From Anaerolineales bacterium (GTDB lineage: Bacteria > Chloroflexota > Anaerolineae > Anaerolineales > UBA11858), in NCBI GenBank assembly GCA_021108255.1, contig JAIORG010000051.1:1-39941 (forward strand): DNA of 39,941 nucleotides, read 5' to 3'. A program made the position numbers and the translations under genes. The notes beneath the pieces are model-generated. The model saw nothing but the letters and a program-made list of their open reading frames with translations, was not told the origin of the DNA and searched no databases. This document shows, one piece after another, positions 7,050 to 15,031 of the stretch (the stretch's first letter is position 1; each line of letters opens with the position of its first letter).

Positions 7050-7565
7050 ATGTTTAAGAAAATAATCCTCTGGACGCTCTACGCAGGTCTTACAGGTATT
7101 TTAATCCTTGGCGCAATCAATCGTACCTCCGCCAAAATAGGAGAAGCAGTTCCTGGAGAAAATGCAGGCTCGGTTGATTATCAATCATGGGGAGGGCAGG
7201 GAAGCGGACAAGGAAACAATGGCAGCGGTCAGTCCCTAGACGGAGATGACCATGAAGATTCAGGATTGGGAGAAAACGAGGAATATGTTTGGGCTTCCCT
7301 TACCGGCGCGATCTTTTCCATATCCACCGAAGAGATGCAGGTAATAATCGACAGTGGAGAAATCATAAGTGTTGCTGACCGCGCCTGGAGATTTGCCCTG
7401 GAGCAGGGATTTGAACTCCTTTCCGGAGATCAGGTTGTACTGCGAGGTTTCTTTGAAGAGGATGCGTTTGAAATGGCAGAGATAAGCAATCTCAGCACCG
7501 GACAGGTTGTGGTTCTCCGAGATGAATTTGGCCGTCCTCTCTGGGCAGGCAATAGCACCCACTAA
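7050..7565 (+). CDS. Exported or membrane-anchored small protein, unassigned
   Basis: A 171-residue protein with an N-terminal signal-anchor (about 5-25), a low-complexity Gly/Ser/Gln/Asp-rich linker (about 40-78) and a compact C-terminal domain (about 80-165) with alternating beta strands that could be an OB-like fold. No cysteines or CXXCH motifs, so it is not a cytochrome. The start is supported by GGGAGAAAG. It is co-oriented with the DUF4405 gene, so probably an extracytoplasmic partner of it. I recognise no family name. Confidence 0.75.
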   Translation: MFKKIILWTLYAGLTGILILGAINRTSAKIGEAVPGENAGSVDYQSWGGQGSGQGNNGSGQSLDGDDHEDSGLGENEEYVWASLTGAIFSISTEEMQVIIDSGEIISVADRAWRFALEQGFELLSGDQVVLRGFFEEDAFEMAEISNLSTGQVVVLRDEFGRPLWAGNSTH

Positions 7566-7585
7566 GTTTGGAGCGTTCCAAAAAA

Positions 7586-7608
7586 GATGGGACCGTTCAG
7601 GTTCCATC
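7586..7608. terminator. Bidirectional terminator
   Basis: GATGGGACC pairs with GGTTCCATC (one G-T pair) around GTTCA, flanked by an A-run on the left and T-rich sequence on the right. It lies between convergent genes ending at 7565 and 7641. A second small hairpin (TTTGGA/TCCAAA) precedes it. Confidence 0.7.
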
Positions 7609-7640
7609 CTTATATTTAATTTCTCTGTTTCAGGATTGTT

Positions 7641-8483
7641 TCATCCTAATTGAATATGAAGCGTATCTTGAACGGCGCAGGTTTCCAGACACTCGAGACA
7701 TTGAATGCACTCAGCGCTGCGTAAATTCTCGGGAACATTCTGAATTCCCATTGGACACTCAGTATCACAGCGGCCGCAGGCTGTGCAGCTGCTCTGGTTG
7801 ACTACCAGGCGCAGGGGAGCGATTTTATTAAATATCGCCAGTGTAGCCCCGAACGGGCAAAGGTATTTGCACCAGAAGAGCCGGTTAAGCATGGATGTGA
7901 CGATGAATACAATCAAGACGCTGATTAACAAAGGGGTGGTTAATTGAAAACTAAACAGCGCCCTGGCAGGACAAATTTCATGCAGCGGCGGATAAAGAGA
8001 CCAGGTGCTTGCCAAAAGAACGACTGCCAGAATTAAATATTTTAAAGACCGGAGCCAGGGATCTAATTTTGGAGGGAGTTGTACGGGATACCTGGACTTG
8101 CTCTTTTTTCCACGGATGTGTTTTTTTTCTCCGGTTAATCGGCGAGTTAATCCAGCCAGAAGATCCTGCACGGTTCCTACTGGGCACATCCAACCGCAGA
8201 ATGCCCTCCCCGCAAGCAGGGAAACGCCCAGAACACCGAGTAATACGGAAAAATTCAGCAGATTGGTGGTTGCCATTGTTTGCCCGGTCGTTAGATATAA
8301 CCAGAGAGTTTCAATTCCGCCAAAGGGGCAGAAAGCATCAAAGGCACCGCCTTTGGAAGATTCTCCCGGCATGAGATGACGAAGACCGATCAAAAAGGTT
8401 GCCAGGAGAAAAAGAATTTGAATGATAGTGCGCACAGAAGGAGAGGAATCCTTTTTACGCAGATTTGCTGGATGAGATTTCAT
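7641..8483 (-). CDS. NapH/NosR-like membrane polyferredoxin
   Basis: A 280-residue membrane protein with four or five hydrophobic segments and two C-x3-CP motifs characteristic of the NapH/NosR family (C96-x3-C100P and C205-x3-C209P). A C-terminal 2x[4Fe-4S] ferredoxin domain follows, with C233-x2-C236-x2-C239-x3-C243 and C259-x2-C262-x2-C265-x3-C269. Such proteins take electrons from quinol and pass them to periplasmic cytochromes or reductases. An extra CPFGG lies at about 52. It is the last gene of a leftward run with 8577-8747 and 8771-9574, separated from them by a long inverted repeat. The Shine-Dalgarno is weak. It could feed the octaheme cytochromes (inference). Confidence 0.9.
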   Translation of the reverse strand: MKSHPANLRKKDSSPSVRTIIQILFLLATFLIGLRHLMPGESSKGGAFDAFCPFGGIETLWLYLTTGQTMATTNLLNFSVLLGVLGVSLLAGRAFCGWMCPVGTVQDLLAGLTRRLTGEKKHIRGKKSKSRYPVQLPPKLDPWLRSLKYLILAVVLLASTWSLYPPLHEICPARALFSFQLTTPLLISVLIVFIVTSMLNRLFWCKYLCPFGATLAIFNKIAPLRLVVNQSSCTACGRCDTECPMGIQNVPENLRSAECIQCLECLETCAVQDTLHIQLG

Positions 8484-8514
8484 TGATGTCGATACCCTTT
8501 TAAGGAATACCCCA

Positions 8515-8561
8515 CGGGATCAGTATGGACATTGCTTAGGCAGGTGTCCATACTGATCCCG
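8515..8561. repeat. Perfect 17-bp inverted repeat inside an operon
   Basis: CGGGATCAGTATGGACA is followed 13 bases later by its exact complement. There is no T-run on either side, so it does not look like an intrinsic terminator. It sits between the small membrane ORF and the polyferredoxin gene and could be an mRNA processing or stabilising stem, or the scar of a small mobile palindrome. Confidence 0.85.
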
Positions 8562-8576
8562 CAGGGAAGGAGAGAA

Positions 8577-8747
8577 TCAGATATTGTTTCCGAAATGCGC
8601 GGAAGTAAATTCGACCTGGGGCGGGAAAAGCCCGCGCTCTTTACCGCCGCTGTGTCCAGGAAGAAATCCGAGCACAAACCCGAGTAAAGTAAACAGCACC
8701 AGAGTTGTGATAATGATCACAGGATAATGATCAGGTTTTATCTTCAT
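8577..8747 (-). CDS. Small single-span membrane protein, 56 residues
   Basis: The frame is open further upstream, but the internal ATG at 8747 avoids overlap with the preceding gene and follows GGAAAAG. The protein has one hydrophobic segment (about 9-30) and a short polar tail with Gly-His and Phe-Pro-Pro. It is located 23 bases after the gene ending at 8771 and is likely co-transcribed. No known family. Confidence 0.55.
   Translation of the reverse strand: MKIKPDHYPVIIITTLVLFTLLGFVLGFLPGHSGGKERGLFPPQVEFTSAHFGNNI
8706..8735. promoter_or_regulatory. Perfect CRP-type palindrome plus repeated half, inside a small ORF
   Basis: TGTGA-TAATGA-TCACA (8706-8721) is a perfect CRP-consensus palindrome and is followed by a second GATAATGATCA copy. 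It lies inside the start of the 56-residue ORF, so it may be partly a consequence of the coding sequence. The core TGATAATGATCA recurs at 37794-37805. Confidence 0.35.
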
Positions 8748-8770
8748 GGGTCTTTTCCAGTTCAACAACC

Positions 8771-9574
8771 TTATGCTTCTGCTTCTATCCAATCATTAAT
8801 CAACTTTTGTGTGTTAGGAAGCAGGATGATTACCAGAAGAATGGCGCTCAACAGGGGACCAGGAAGGAACATCGAGAACCGGCTCAACCGGACCACATCT
8901 GTTAATCCTACTGGCAAACCCGCAATAATTGACAAAGAGGCAGCAAAAATACCCACTTCAACTGTCCAGGTTTTCCCTCTGACCAAGAAATAAATGAATA
9001 CTGCCCAGGCGGCGGCGGCCCACCAGGTCACAACCAGCCCCATGGCGTACATGCCGATTAAGGTATCTTCCTGAACGGTTTGATAGCGTGAGATCGCACC
9101 AACCCCATCGATGAAGATCATCACATAAGCTAGGCCGCTTACGAAGGCGAGGGCGATAATTTTATTATTTACACCGCCGATGAAGAGCATCCCAAACCAG
9201 AGTACAAATGCGATTAGAAAGACCCAAAGAGTAGGGGTCGCCATTCCAATACTGGCTGGTGGAATCATAGGGAAGAAACCAGCCAGGAGCTGCAAAGTGC
9301 CGGCTACTACACCTAAGGACCAGGCCCATTCTTTTTTATTGAGAAAACCAAATAGAACAACTGCCCAGATTGCGCTGCCAGCCATGCCGATCCAGCCCAT
9401 GAGAGCGTGAACAATCCTGACAGTGATTGCCTCATCAGGTCGCCCCTCCAGGATTTTTCCCTCGACGATGGGAATATACGTCACGGCTATCAGGTATAGA
9501 GCCAAAAAACCGAGCAGGATGCCAATAAAAGACAGGGCAGCGCCTAGTTTTTCATTATTTTTGAAAGATTTCAT
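8771..9574 (-). CDS. Polytopic membrane protein, unassigned
   Basis: A 267-residue, highly hydrophobic protein with about eight membrane segments over its whole length. Start at ATG 9574 is well supported by AAGGAGA. A His lies at the first predicted membrane boundary (R-I-V-H-A). Its size and composition resemble the protein encoded upstream (9683-10528), so the pair may be related or form a complex. I do not recognise the family. It is the middle of a leftward operon that ends in the polyferredoxin, with a hairpin (9614-9657) between it and the upstream gene. Confidence 0.8.
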   Translation of the reverse strand: MKSFKNNEKLGAALSFIGILLGFLALYLIAVTYIPIVEGKILEGRPDEAITVRIVHALMGWIGMAGSAIWAVVLFGFLNKKEWAWSLGVVAGTLQLLAGFFPMIPPASIGMATPTLWVFLIAFVLWFGMLFIGGVNNKIIALAFVSGLAYVMIFIDGVGAISRYQTVQEDTLIGMYAMGLVVTWWAAAAWAVFIYFLVRGKTWTVEVGIFAASLSIIAGLPVGLTDVVRLSRFSMFLPGPLLSAILLVIILLPNTQKLINDWIEAEA

Positions 9575-9613
9575 GTTTGATTCTCCTTATTGGATTTTGG
9601 ATTTAGGTGGAAA

Positions 9614-9657
9614 GAAACGCAGCTTAAGCCTGAGTAAAACAGGATAAGCTGCGTCTC
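9614..9657 (-). terminator. Hairpin between two membrane-protein genes
   Basis: ACGCAGCTTA pairs exactly with TAAGCTGCGT, with an inner CCTG/CAGG stem. On the minus strand it is 26 bases after the stop at 9683 and followed by a short T-rich tract. It is likely a terminator or attenuator within the leftward gene run. Confidence 0.65.
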
Positions 9658-9682
9658 TATTTTATCCTAAACCCTTATAAAT

Positions 9683-10528
9683 TTACTCAGGGACATTCTC
9701 GTCTTCAAGTAAAGCTTTTTTGAAATAAGGAACCATGGTGAATACCAGCACACCGATCGCCAGGATTGCGCCATAAAAGTAGTCTAGAGTTTTGGTGCGG
9801 ATGAGCTGGGTGGGTACATTGATCATCAGGATTGCGATTGAACCAGTAACGGCTAACCACCAACCCTTACGCTTGCCGACTGCCAACAAGGGGATCGCGG
9901 CGAACAGCAACAAGACAGCAACCCAGTTGGCTTCCCCGGCCCAGTTGAACAGCCACCAGGTGAAATCTTTGTATAGGGGATAACCAGGACGGGTCGCCAT
10001 GGTCCGTTGGGCACCAACACCAATGGTGAATGCATGGGTGGTTAACATGCCCAGGAAAAACAGGACGCCCAAGCGGGTCCATTTAACAACTTTTTCTGCC
10101 TTCCGCAGAAGAATAAAACTGATGTAACCTACTAGGCCGATCACCGAGATGGTCAATGGCAGCGGGAAGCCAGGCACAAAGCTGACATAGGGCAAGAACA
10201 TGAACATTCCTCCAATGGAGGGGATGGCAAAGAGAGTTATTGCCAAGGGGTAAGTCCATTCTGTGCCTTTCTTGATTTCTTGAGAGATAACGATTAAAGC
10301 GGCTCCGGCTACAAAGATCAACGCCCGCCAGACCGGGTAGAAGAAATCAAACAATTTCAACCCACTGGTAAATGCCGGGTTACCTGCATCAATGTGAGCT
10401 ATCAGGTGTTCAAGCACCCGTTCCAGAGAAGTTTGTGCCAGGAACGGAATTAGATATGCCATCATTAGACCAATAACGATTGCAATGATTGACATGATGG
10501 TGCGGTTCTTTTGGGGAGTTTCTTGCAT
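9683..10528 (-). CDS. Polytopic membrane protein, unassigned
   Basis: A 281-residue protein with about eight hydrophobic segments. Start at ATG 10528 follows TGGAGG. No cysteine-rich or haem motif is seen; there are histidines near membrane ends (H41 and H45 after the first segment). It is the first gene of the leftward run, and an FNR-like palindrome lies about 92 bases upstream. Function unknown; context suggests membrane redox or ion coupling in the respiratory island. Confidence 0.8.
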   Translation of the reverse strand: MQETPQKNRTIMSIIAIVIGLMMAYLIPFLAQTSLERVLEHLIAHIDAGNPAFTSGLKLFDFFYPVWRALIFVAGAALIVISQEIKKGTEWTYPLAITLFAIPSIGGMFMFLPYVSFVPGFPLPLTISVIGLVGYISFILLRKAEKVVKWTRLGVLFFLGMLTTHAFTIGVGAQRTMATRPGYPLYKDFTWWLFNWAGEANWVAVLLLFAAIPLLAVGKRKGWWLAVTGSIAILMINVPTQLIRTKTLDYFYGAILAIGVLVFTMVPYFKKALLEDENVPE

Positions 10529-10612
10529 TGTTTGCCTCCAAAGCTTTATGCATTAGAAATAAAATAAATACTGGAGGCCAGTTTAACCCCTTTGTGAAAA
10601 AAAAGCTTTGCT

Positions 10613-10626
10613 TTAACGCAAATCAG
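10613..10626. promoter_or_regulatory. FNR-like box upstream of leftward membrane operon
   Basis: TTAAC-GCAA-ATCAG differs at only two positions from the box at 2033-2046 (TTGAC-GCAA-ATCAA), including an identical central GCAA. On the minus strand a weak -10 candidate (TTAAAC, 10581-10586) would put it near -44. The same regulator may control both operons. Confidence 0.45.
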
Positions 10627-10822
10627 TCTGGGAGGTGGAAGTTAATCACTCAGACTGAGATTTCTCTTACATTTTAATAGAATCAGCCTTTGTACTTTAG
10701 TATAATTAGTTATAAGAGCAAATTGCAGGAAGCTCAATTGATATCCAATCCCCGTTTATCAACTGAGGGCTTGAAAGATTTCCCCGGAGTACCAACTATA
10801 ACTAACAAAAGGAATGACCCTA

Positions 10823-11506
10823 ATGGATCTAGGTAAACAAATACCTGAAAACCCCTTGTTTTCCGCTATGGACCCAAGCGAAGTCCAGCAAATGCTGGAT
10901 TTGGGCATCACCCGGGATTACCCAAAGGGCCATTGGGTGTCTCATTACGGCGCTTCCTGGCCCCATTTGTTTCTGGTTGAAGAGGGTCAAATTACTGCGT
11001 TGAAGGAATCACCGGGCGGAAGAAGCCTGGTGGTTATGGTAATAGAAGAAGGCGAATTCTTCTGGGGAGTGGGGTTTTTCAAAGAAGGGATAGGTATGCC
11101 TGTTGCCCTCATTGCCGATCAAGAGAGTCGTCTCCGGCTCTGGACACAGGATCGGCTGCTGCCTTTCTTACTAGACAACGGGAAATTTACCTGGGCTTTA
11201 ACCCAGTTAATGGTGGAGCGGATGCTCGTGGCCAGCCAGATACTGGAGGAATTGGCGTTCCAACCAGTTGCAGGTAGACTTGCGCACCTGCTGTTGGAGC
11301 AGTTTGAAGATCAAACCGGAGATACCCTGACCAGGGACATGACACTGGATGATATGGCAGCGCGAATCGGTTCTACCCGGGAGATGGTATGCCGCCACCT
11401 GTATCAGTTCGCTGATCGAGGAGCGATCCAAATCAACCGGACCGAGTTTAAGGTCACAGATCAAGATATGCTGCAGAACTTCGCCGGGAAGGGGAAACGG
11501 AAATGA
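10823..11506 (+). CDS. Crp/Fnr-family transcription regulator with CRP-type recognition helix
   Basis: A 227-residue protein with a CNB-like beta-barrel (about 15-110), a dimer helix and a C-terminal winged HTH (about 170-213). The recognition helix has R186, E187 and R191, matching the R-E-x-x-x-R of E. coli CRP that reads TGTGA. No cysteine cluster is present. The start was chosen at ATG 10823 because AAAGGA then has normal spacing; the ATG at 10814 abuts it. The second regulator of the island, it is divergent from the leftward membrane operon. Its stop is one base from the stop of the convergent DUF166 gene. Confidence 0.88.
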   Translation: MDLGKQIPENPLFSAMDPSEVQQMLDLGITRDYPKGHWVSHYGASWPHLFLVEEGQITALKESPGGRSLVVMVIEEGEFFWGVGFFKEGIGMPVALIADQESRLRLWTQDRLLPFLLDNGKFTWALTQLMVERMLVASQILEELAFQPVAGRLAHLLLEQFEDQTGDTLTRDMTLDDMAARIGSTREMVCRHLYQFADRGAIQINRTEFKVTDQDMLQNFAGKGKRK

Positions 11507-11507
11507 C

Positions 11508-12272
11508 TTACTCTGAATATTTTCCCGGTTTAAATGAACGGACTTGTTTATGAGGTTTTACTTGGGCTGCGACATTGTTCTTAAGGACCTGTCCAGAAAC
11601 ATGCATCAGGGTGTCGTGATCAAAATGGGGCAGCTTTTGCATACTTGCCAGGCAGGGATAGTGGTGGTGCAGCAAACCGGCTTTCTCTTCGGCTTCATCT
11701 GCTGACAAACCGATTAATCCTTCAGCTGCGTATCTCGCACATCCGCAAACCGCATCGCGGATCACATCAGCGGAGGTAATAGTTCGGGAATCCGGATCAA
11801 TTTCCAGGGATAATTCAGGTTGACCAAAATAACGGGCAAATTCCGCGATTAGCGGATTACTATAATCGGCTGTCTCAAACCGGGTTATGCCATAGGTGGT
11901 TTCAGTCAGCGAGCAAAGTGGTTTTGGGGTGACACAGTCCACCCCTGCCGCTTCAAGCCAGCCATGCAGTTGGCGATCGAGACCACGGGGGAGCCAGAGT
12001 TCATCATCCACTGCGACCAGTACAGCCTGGGCTTTTGTCATCTTGGCAATGTCTGGCAGTAATTCAGCCGCGCCCTTATGTTCCGCAAAGGAAAGGATTA
12101 TATCGGCGAGGGGAAGCTGGTCGGGAAGGAAATCTTCCGGATCATCTATGAAAGGGGGAAAAATCGGCGGGGTCTGCCAGATTTCTATTTCCCAGGATTT
12201 TGGACCAAACTCCCGAATATTCCGAATGTGCCTTTTCCCGTATTCACCAGAAATGACGGCTAATATTTTCAT
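11508..12272 (-). CDS. DUF166 family protein
   Basis: A 254-residue protein. The N-terminal motif ISGEYGKRHIRNIR, a middle LPRGLDRQL, a PKPLCSLTE segment, a VCGCARYAAEGLIG segment and a C-terminal GLLHHHYPCLASM match the DUF166 family, found mainly in archaea and anaerobic bacteria and once linked to thymidylate synthase. The conserved cysteines suggest metal or Fe-S binding, but the function is not established. The ATG at 12272 was chosen over the longer frame because GAGGAG lies six bases upstream. The cupin gene upstream ends 23 bases before this start; the pair is probably co-transcribed. Confidence 0.8.
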   Translation of the reverse strand: MKILAVISGEYGKRHIRNIREFGPKSWEIEIWQTPPIFPPFIDDPEDFLPDQLPLADIILSFAEHKGAAELLPDIAKMTKAQAVLVAVDDELWLPRGLDRQLHGWLEAAGVDCVTPKPLCSLTETTYGITRFETADYSNPLIAEFARYFGQPELSLEIDPDSRTITSADVIRDAVCGCARYAAEGLIGLSADEAEEKAGLLHHHYPCLASMQKLPHFDHDTLMHVSGQVLKNNVAAQVKPHKQVRSFKPGKYSE

Positions 12273-12295
12273 TGAAACACTCCTCTGAAAAACCA

Positions 12296-12622
12296 CTAAT
12301 CATCTAACAATAAATACAACAGCATCAAAGTTTTTGTCTTTGCCTGGATGCTGTGAGAAAGTCGCGGAGGAATCCGAACCCAGGTTCCTGCTTGAGCTGT
12401 TTTTTCGTCTTCTCCCAGGATTAACTGAGCTTCTCCTTGAATGAAATGAAGCAGCGCCGGGACGGCTGCAGTGTGTTCTGATAGCTCCTGTCCAGGGTGA
12501 AATCCAAATAGAATTGTTTTTATCGAATCATCTTGGTAAATGGTCCTGCTGAGGATGGAGTCTGCGGGAAACGATTCAACCAATTCCTCAAGCTGTTCAA
12601 AATAGATAGTTTCTGAATTCAT
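12296..12622 (-). CDS. Small cupin-domain protein
   Basis: A 108-residue single cupin barrel. The first cupin motif is degenerate (PGQELSEHTAAVPALLHFIQG), retaining one His and Gln but not the full G(X)5HXH, and the second has P-x-x-L-S-H. Metal binding is therefore doubtful. AAAGGA lies six bases before the start. It precedes the DUF166 gene on the same strand; a sensing or storage role is only inference. Confidence 0.8.
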   Translation of the reverse strand: MNSETIYFEQLEELVESFPADSILSRTIYQDDSIKTILFGFHPGQELSEHTAAVPALLHFIQGEAQLILGEDEKTAQAGTWVRIPPRLSHSIQAKTKTLMLLYLLLDD

Positions 12623-12804
12623 TCAACATCCTTTGTATCGTGGTCCGCTGGTTAGAAATGGTATCGAGTTAGTGAGTTATGATTAATACTACCCAAAGCG
12701 GATTTATTAACAATGGGAATATTGTACCCCAGGAGCTTAAAAATACCGCCAAGTAAAAATTACATTGCGTATAATCGAAAATCTGGATATCAGCCCCTGC
12801 TAGC

Positions 12805-12833
12805 TTGATTTTATTAGTAGCTTTTTGTACAAT
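12805..12833 (+). promoter_or_regulatory. Sigma-A promoter of spoVS
   Basis: TTGATT and TACAAT are separated by 17 bases, giving a start near 12840. Confidence 0.65.
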
Positions 12834-12899
12834 GAGAAGCAACAAGTGAATATTTCAATGTTGTAAGACTGGCTTATGTCTTACCCCAGGGAGCTTGTC

Positions 12900-13175
12900 A
12901 TGGATACCGACAAAGTGGATATCATCAAGGTTTCAGCGACGTCCCGAACCTCAGCCGTAGCGGGGGCAATTGCAGGCATATTTCGTGAGCGCCAATTTGT
13001 AAATGTTCAGGCGATTGGGGCCAGTGCGGTCAACCAGGCTGTAAAAGCGCTGGCATTAGCTCGTAATTACCTTGCCGAGGATGGATATGAAATTGTCAGT
13101 TTCCCCGAATTTGTTGATGTGGAAATTGACGGAAATATTCGGACAGCGATTAGGATTAGTGTTTTTCCTCGTTAA
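12900..13175 (+). CDS. spoVS: SpoVS family protein
   Basis: A 91-residue protein starting at the ATG at 12900, chosen because AGGGAG has good spacing; the upstream in-frame ATG at 12876 would add eight residues. It matches the SpoVS family along its whole length: the IKVSATSRTSAVAGAIAG opening, a central VQAIGASAVNQAVKALALAR and a C-terminal basic strand. In Bacillus SpoVS affects sporulation stage V; in non-sporulating bacteria the small Alba-like protein is of unclear role. A good promoter precedes it, and pdxS follows about 290 bases later. Confidence 0.93.
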   Translation: MDTDKVDIIKVSATSRTSAVAGAIAGIFRERQFVNVQAIGASAVNQAVKALALARNYLAEDGYEIVSFPEFVDVEIDGNIRTAIRISVFPR

Positions 13176-13305
13176 ATTAAATCTAGTTCCGGGCTGATGA
13201 ATTTTTCTTTCCCGTTCCTATTACAAAACCGGAAGGAAGATTTTTGTATCTTGATAAGCCCTGCTGACTTTCTCTCCCTGAGTACAAATCCCCCGCTAAG
13301 GAAAT

Positions 13306-13334
13306 TTGCCTCTGATTATTGCGCGTGGTAGAAT
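13306..13334 (+). promoter_or_regulatory. Sigma-A promoter of pdxST
   Basis: TTGCCT and TAGAAT are separated by 17 bases, about 130 bases before the pdxS start. Confidence 0.55.
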
Positions 13335-13462
13335 CAGGGTGCGATTTAGTCACCATTATCCATCTTTGAAAAAGTATTTTGGATGGGTTTTGGCGTGGTT
13401 TTTTTGTTTGTTTGGGGAGGTGCAATCTGTGTGCTCCAGACAAGCAATTTACTAGGAGTGTG

Positions 13463-14356
13463 GTGAAAGTGGATTCTCAAGTAAGTACCTTTACAACAAA
13501 AAAAGGCTTAGCCCAAATGCTCAAGGGCGGCGTGATAATGGATGTTGTCACAGCAGACCATGCGAAGATAGCAGAAGAAGCTGGCGCAGTTGCCGTAATG
13601 GCTTTAGAGAGAGTTCCGGCAGATATCCGGGCTGACGGTGGTGTTGCTCGAATGAGCGCCCCTGAACTGATCACGGAAATAATGAACAGTGTCTCAATTC
13701 CCGTGATGGCTAAAGTCCGCATCGGGCACTTTGTTGAAGCGCAAATTCTGGAAGCCCTGGAAGTTGATTATATTGATGAATCCGAGGTGTTAACGCCCGC
13801 GGATGAAGCCTACCATATCAATAAACACCAGTTTAAAACTCCCTTTGTCTGTGGATGTAGAAACTTAGGGGAAGCCCTGCGCAGAATAGGCGAAGGAGCA
13901 GCGATGATCCGGACAAAAGGGGAAGCCGGAACCGGGGATGTGATCGAGGCTGTCCGGCACGCCAGGACGGTTTTTGGAGAAATCAAGCAGCTGTGTAATA
14001 TGCCAGAAGAAGAACTGATGACTTTTGCCAAGAACATCGGGGCCCCGTTTGAGCTTGTCAAAGAAACCCGAGAGCTTGGCCAGCTTCCCGTGGTCAATTT
14101 TGCTGCCGGGGGAATAGCTACACCCGCAGATGCAGCATTAATGATGCAATTGGGTGTTGACGGCGTGTTTGTCGGATCTGGTATCTTTAAAGCCGGGAAC
14201 CCGGCCAAACGTGGTGAAGCAATAGTAAAAGCGGTTACTCATTACAATAACCCGGAAATACTGGCTGAGATCAGCCGGAATTTGGGCGAGGCAATGGTAG
14301 GTAGGAATGTGTCCGAATTGGAAGATAATGAGCACCTGGCAGACCGCGGTTGGTAG
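13463..14356 (+). CDS. pdxS: Pyridoxal 5'-phosphate synthase lyase subunit PdxS
   Basis: A (beta/alpha)8 enzyme that joins ribose 5-phosphate, glyceraldehyde 3-phosphate and ammonia into PLP, working with PdxT. The GTG at 13463 was chosen because AGGAG is four bases upstream and it gives 297 residues, the usual size; the ATG frame at 13379 would add an unlike 28-residue extension and the GTG at 13469 is also possible. K84 in AKVRIGH and K152 in [10 protein letters not shown] correspond to the two catalytic lysines of the family (81 and 149 in B. subtilis). pdxT follows 33 bases downstream. Confidence 0.96.
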   Translation: MKVDSQVSTFTTKKGLAQMLKGGVIMDVVTADHAKIAEEAGAVAVMALERVPADIRADGGVARMSAPELITEIMNSVSIPVMAKVRIGHFVEAQILEALEVDYIDESEVLTPADEAYHINKHQFKTPFVCGCRNLGEALRRIGEGAAMIRTKGEAGTGDVIEAVRHARTVFGEIKQLCNMPEEELMTFAKNIGAPFELVKETRELGQLPVVNFAAGGIATPADAALMMQLGVDGVFVGSGIFKAGNPAKRGEAIVKAVTHYNNPEILAEISRNLGEAMVGRNVSELEDNEHLADRGW

Positions 14357-14389
14357 AGCTTTTTTGACATTTGAGTTAACTTTATACTT

Positions 14390-15019
14390 ATGAAAGAATC
14401 CCGACCGCCATTTGATCTTGGCCGCCTGAAGGTAGGTGTCCTGGCTTTACAAGGCTCATTTCAGGAACATCTGGCAGTCCTTACTGGAATAGGCGTCCAG
14501 GCTGTAGAAGTCCGGCTGCCGGATCAGATCCATGATTTGGATGGGATCATAATTCCCGGTGGAGAATCAACCACAATTGGAAAACTTGCGGTTGATTTTG
14601 ATCTCTTGGAGCCCCTGCGTAATTTCGGGAAAAAGAAAGCGATTTGGGGGACCTGCGCTGGCGCGATCTTCCTTTCCAAAGATGCCCACCGGAACCAACC
14701 GTTACTTGAATTAATGGATATCACTGTTGACCGGAATGCATTCGGGAGACAAATTGCCAGTTTTGAAACAGAGTTGGATATTCCTGCTCTGGAGGTTATA
14801 AATTCTACACCGGCCCCTTTCCCTGGAATTTTCATCCGGGCACCGCTAATCACCGCAGTTGAAGGGGAGGCAGAAGCACTGGCAAAGTTGCCAGATGGGC
14901 GGATAGTTGCAGCCAGGCAGGGATATTTGCTGGCTACTGCTTTTCACCCGGAACTTTCTGGCGATGATCGTGTTCACCGCTATTTTTTACACCTAATCCA
15001 AGAAAGTAGCGGACGTTGA
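14390..15019 (+). CDS. pdxT: Pyridoxal 5'-phosphate synthase glutaminase subunit PdxT
   Basis: A 209-residue class I glutamine amidotransferase. The core reads VGVLALQGSF near the N-terminus, PGGEST at about 57-62, the nucleophile C89 in GTCAGAI, and H186 and E188 in HPEL. It makes ammonia for PdxS, encoded immediately upstream. There is no clear Shine-Dalgarno before the ATG; the extra first 12 residues are slightly longer than usual. The next gene starts 12 bases after the stop. Confidence 0.96.
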   Translation: MKESRPPFDLGRLKVGVLALQGSFQEHLAVLTGIGVQAVEVRLPDQIHDLDGIIIPGGESTTIGKLAVDFDLLEPLRNFGKKKAIWGTCAGAIFLSKDAHRNQPLLELMDITVDRNAFGRQIASFETELDIPALEVINSTPAPFPGIFIRAPLITAVEGEAEALAKLPDGRIVAARQGYLLATAFHPELSGDDRVHRYFLHLIQESSGR

Positions 15020-15031
15020 GATTTTAACTTT

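Noticed and set aside
8005-8379. Open frames of about 120 residues on the plus strand
   Set aside because: They are antisense to the polyferredoxin gene and have no family resemblance or ribosome-binding site.
14364-14390. TTGACA followed by TATACT before pdxT as a promoter
   Set aside because: The spacing is only 13 bases, too short for sigma-A; pdxT is more likely read from the pdxS promoter.
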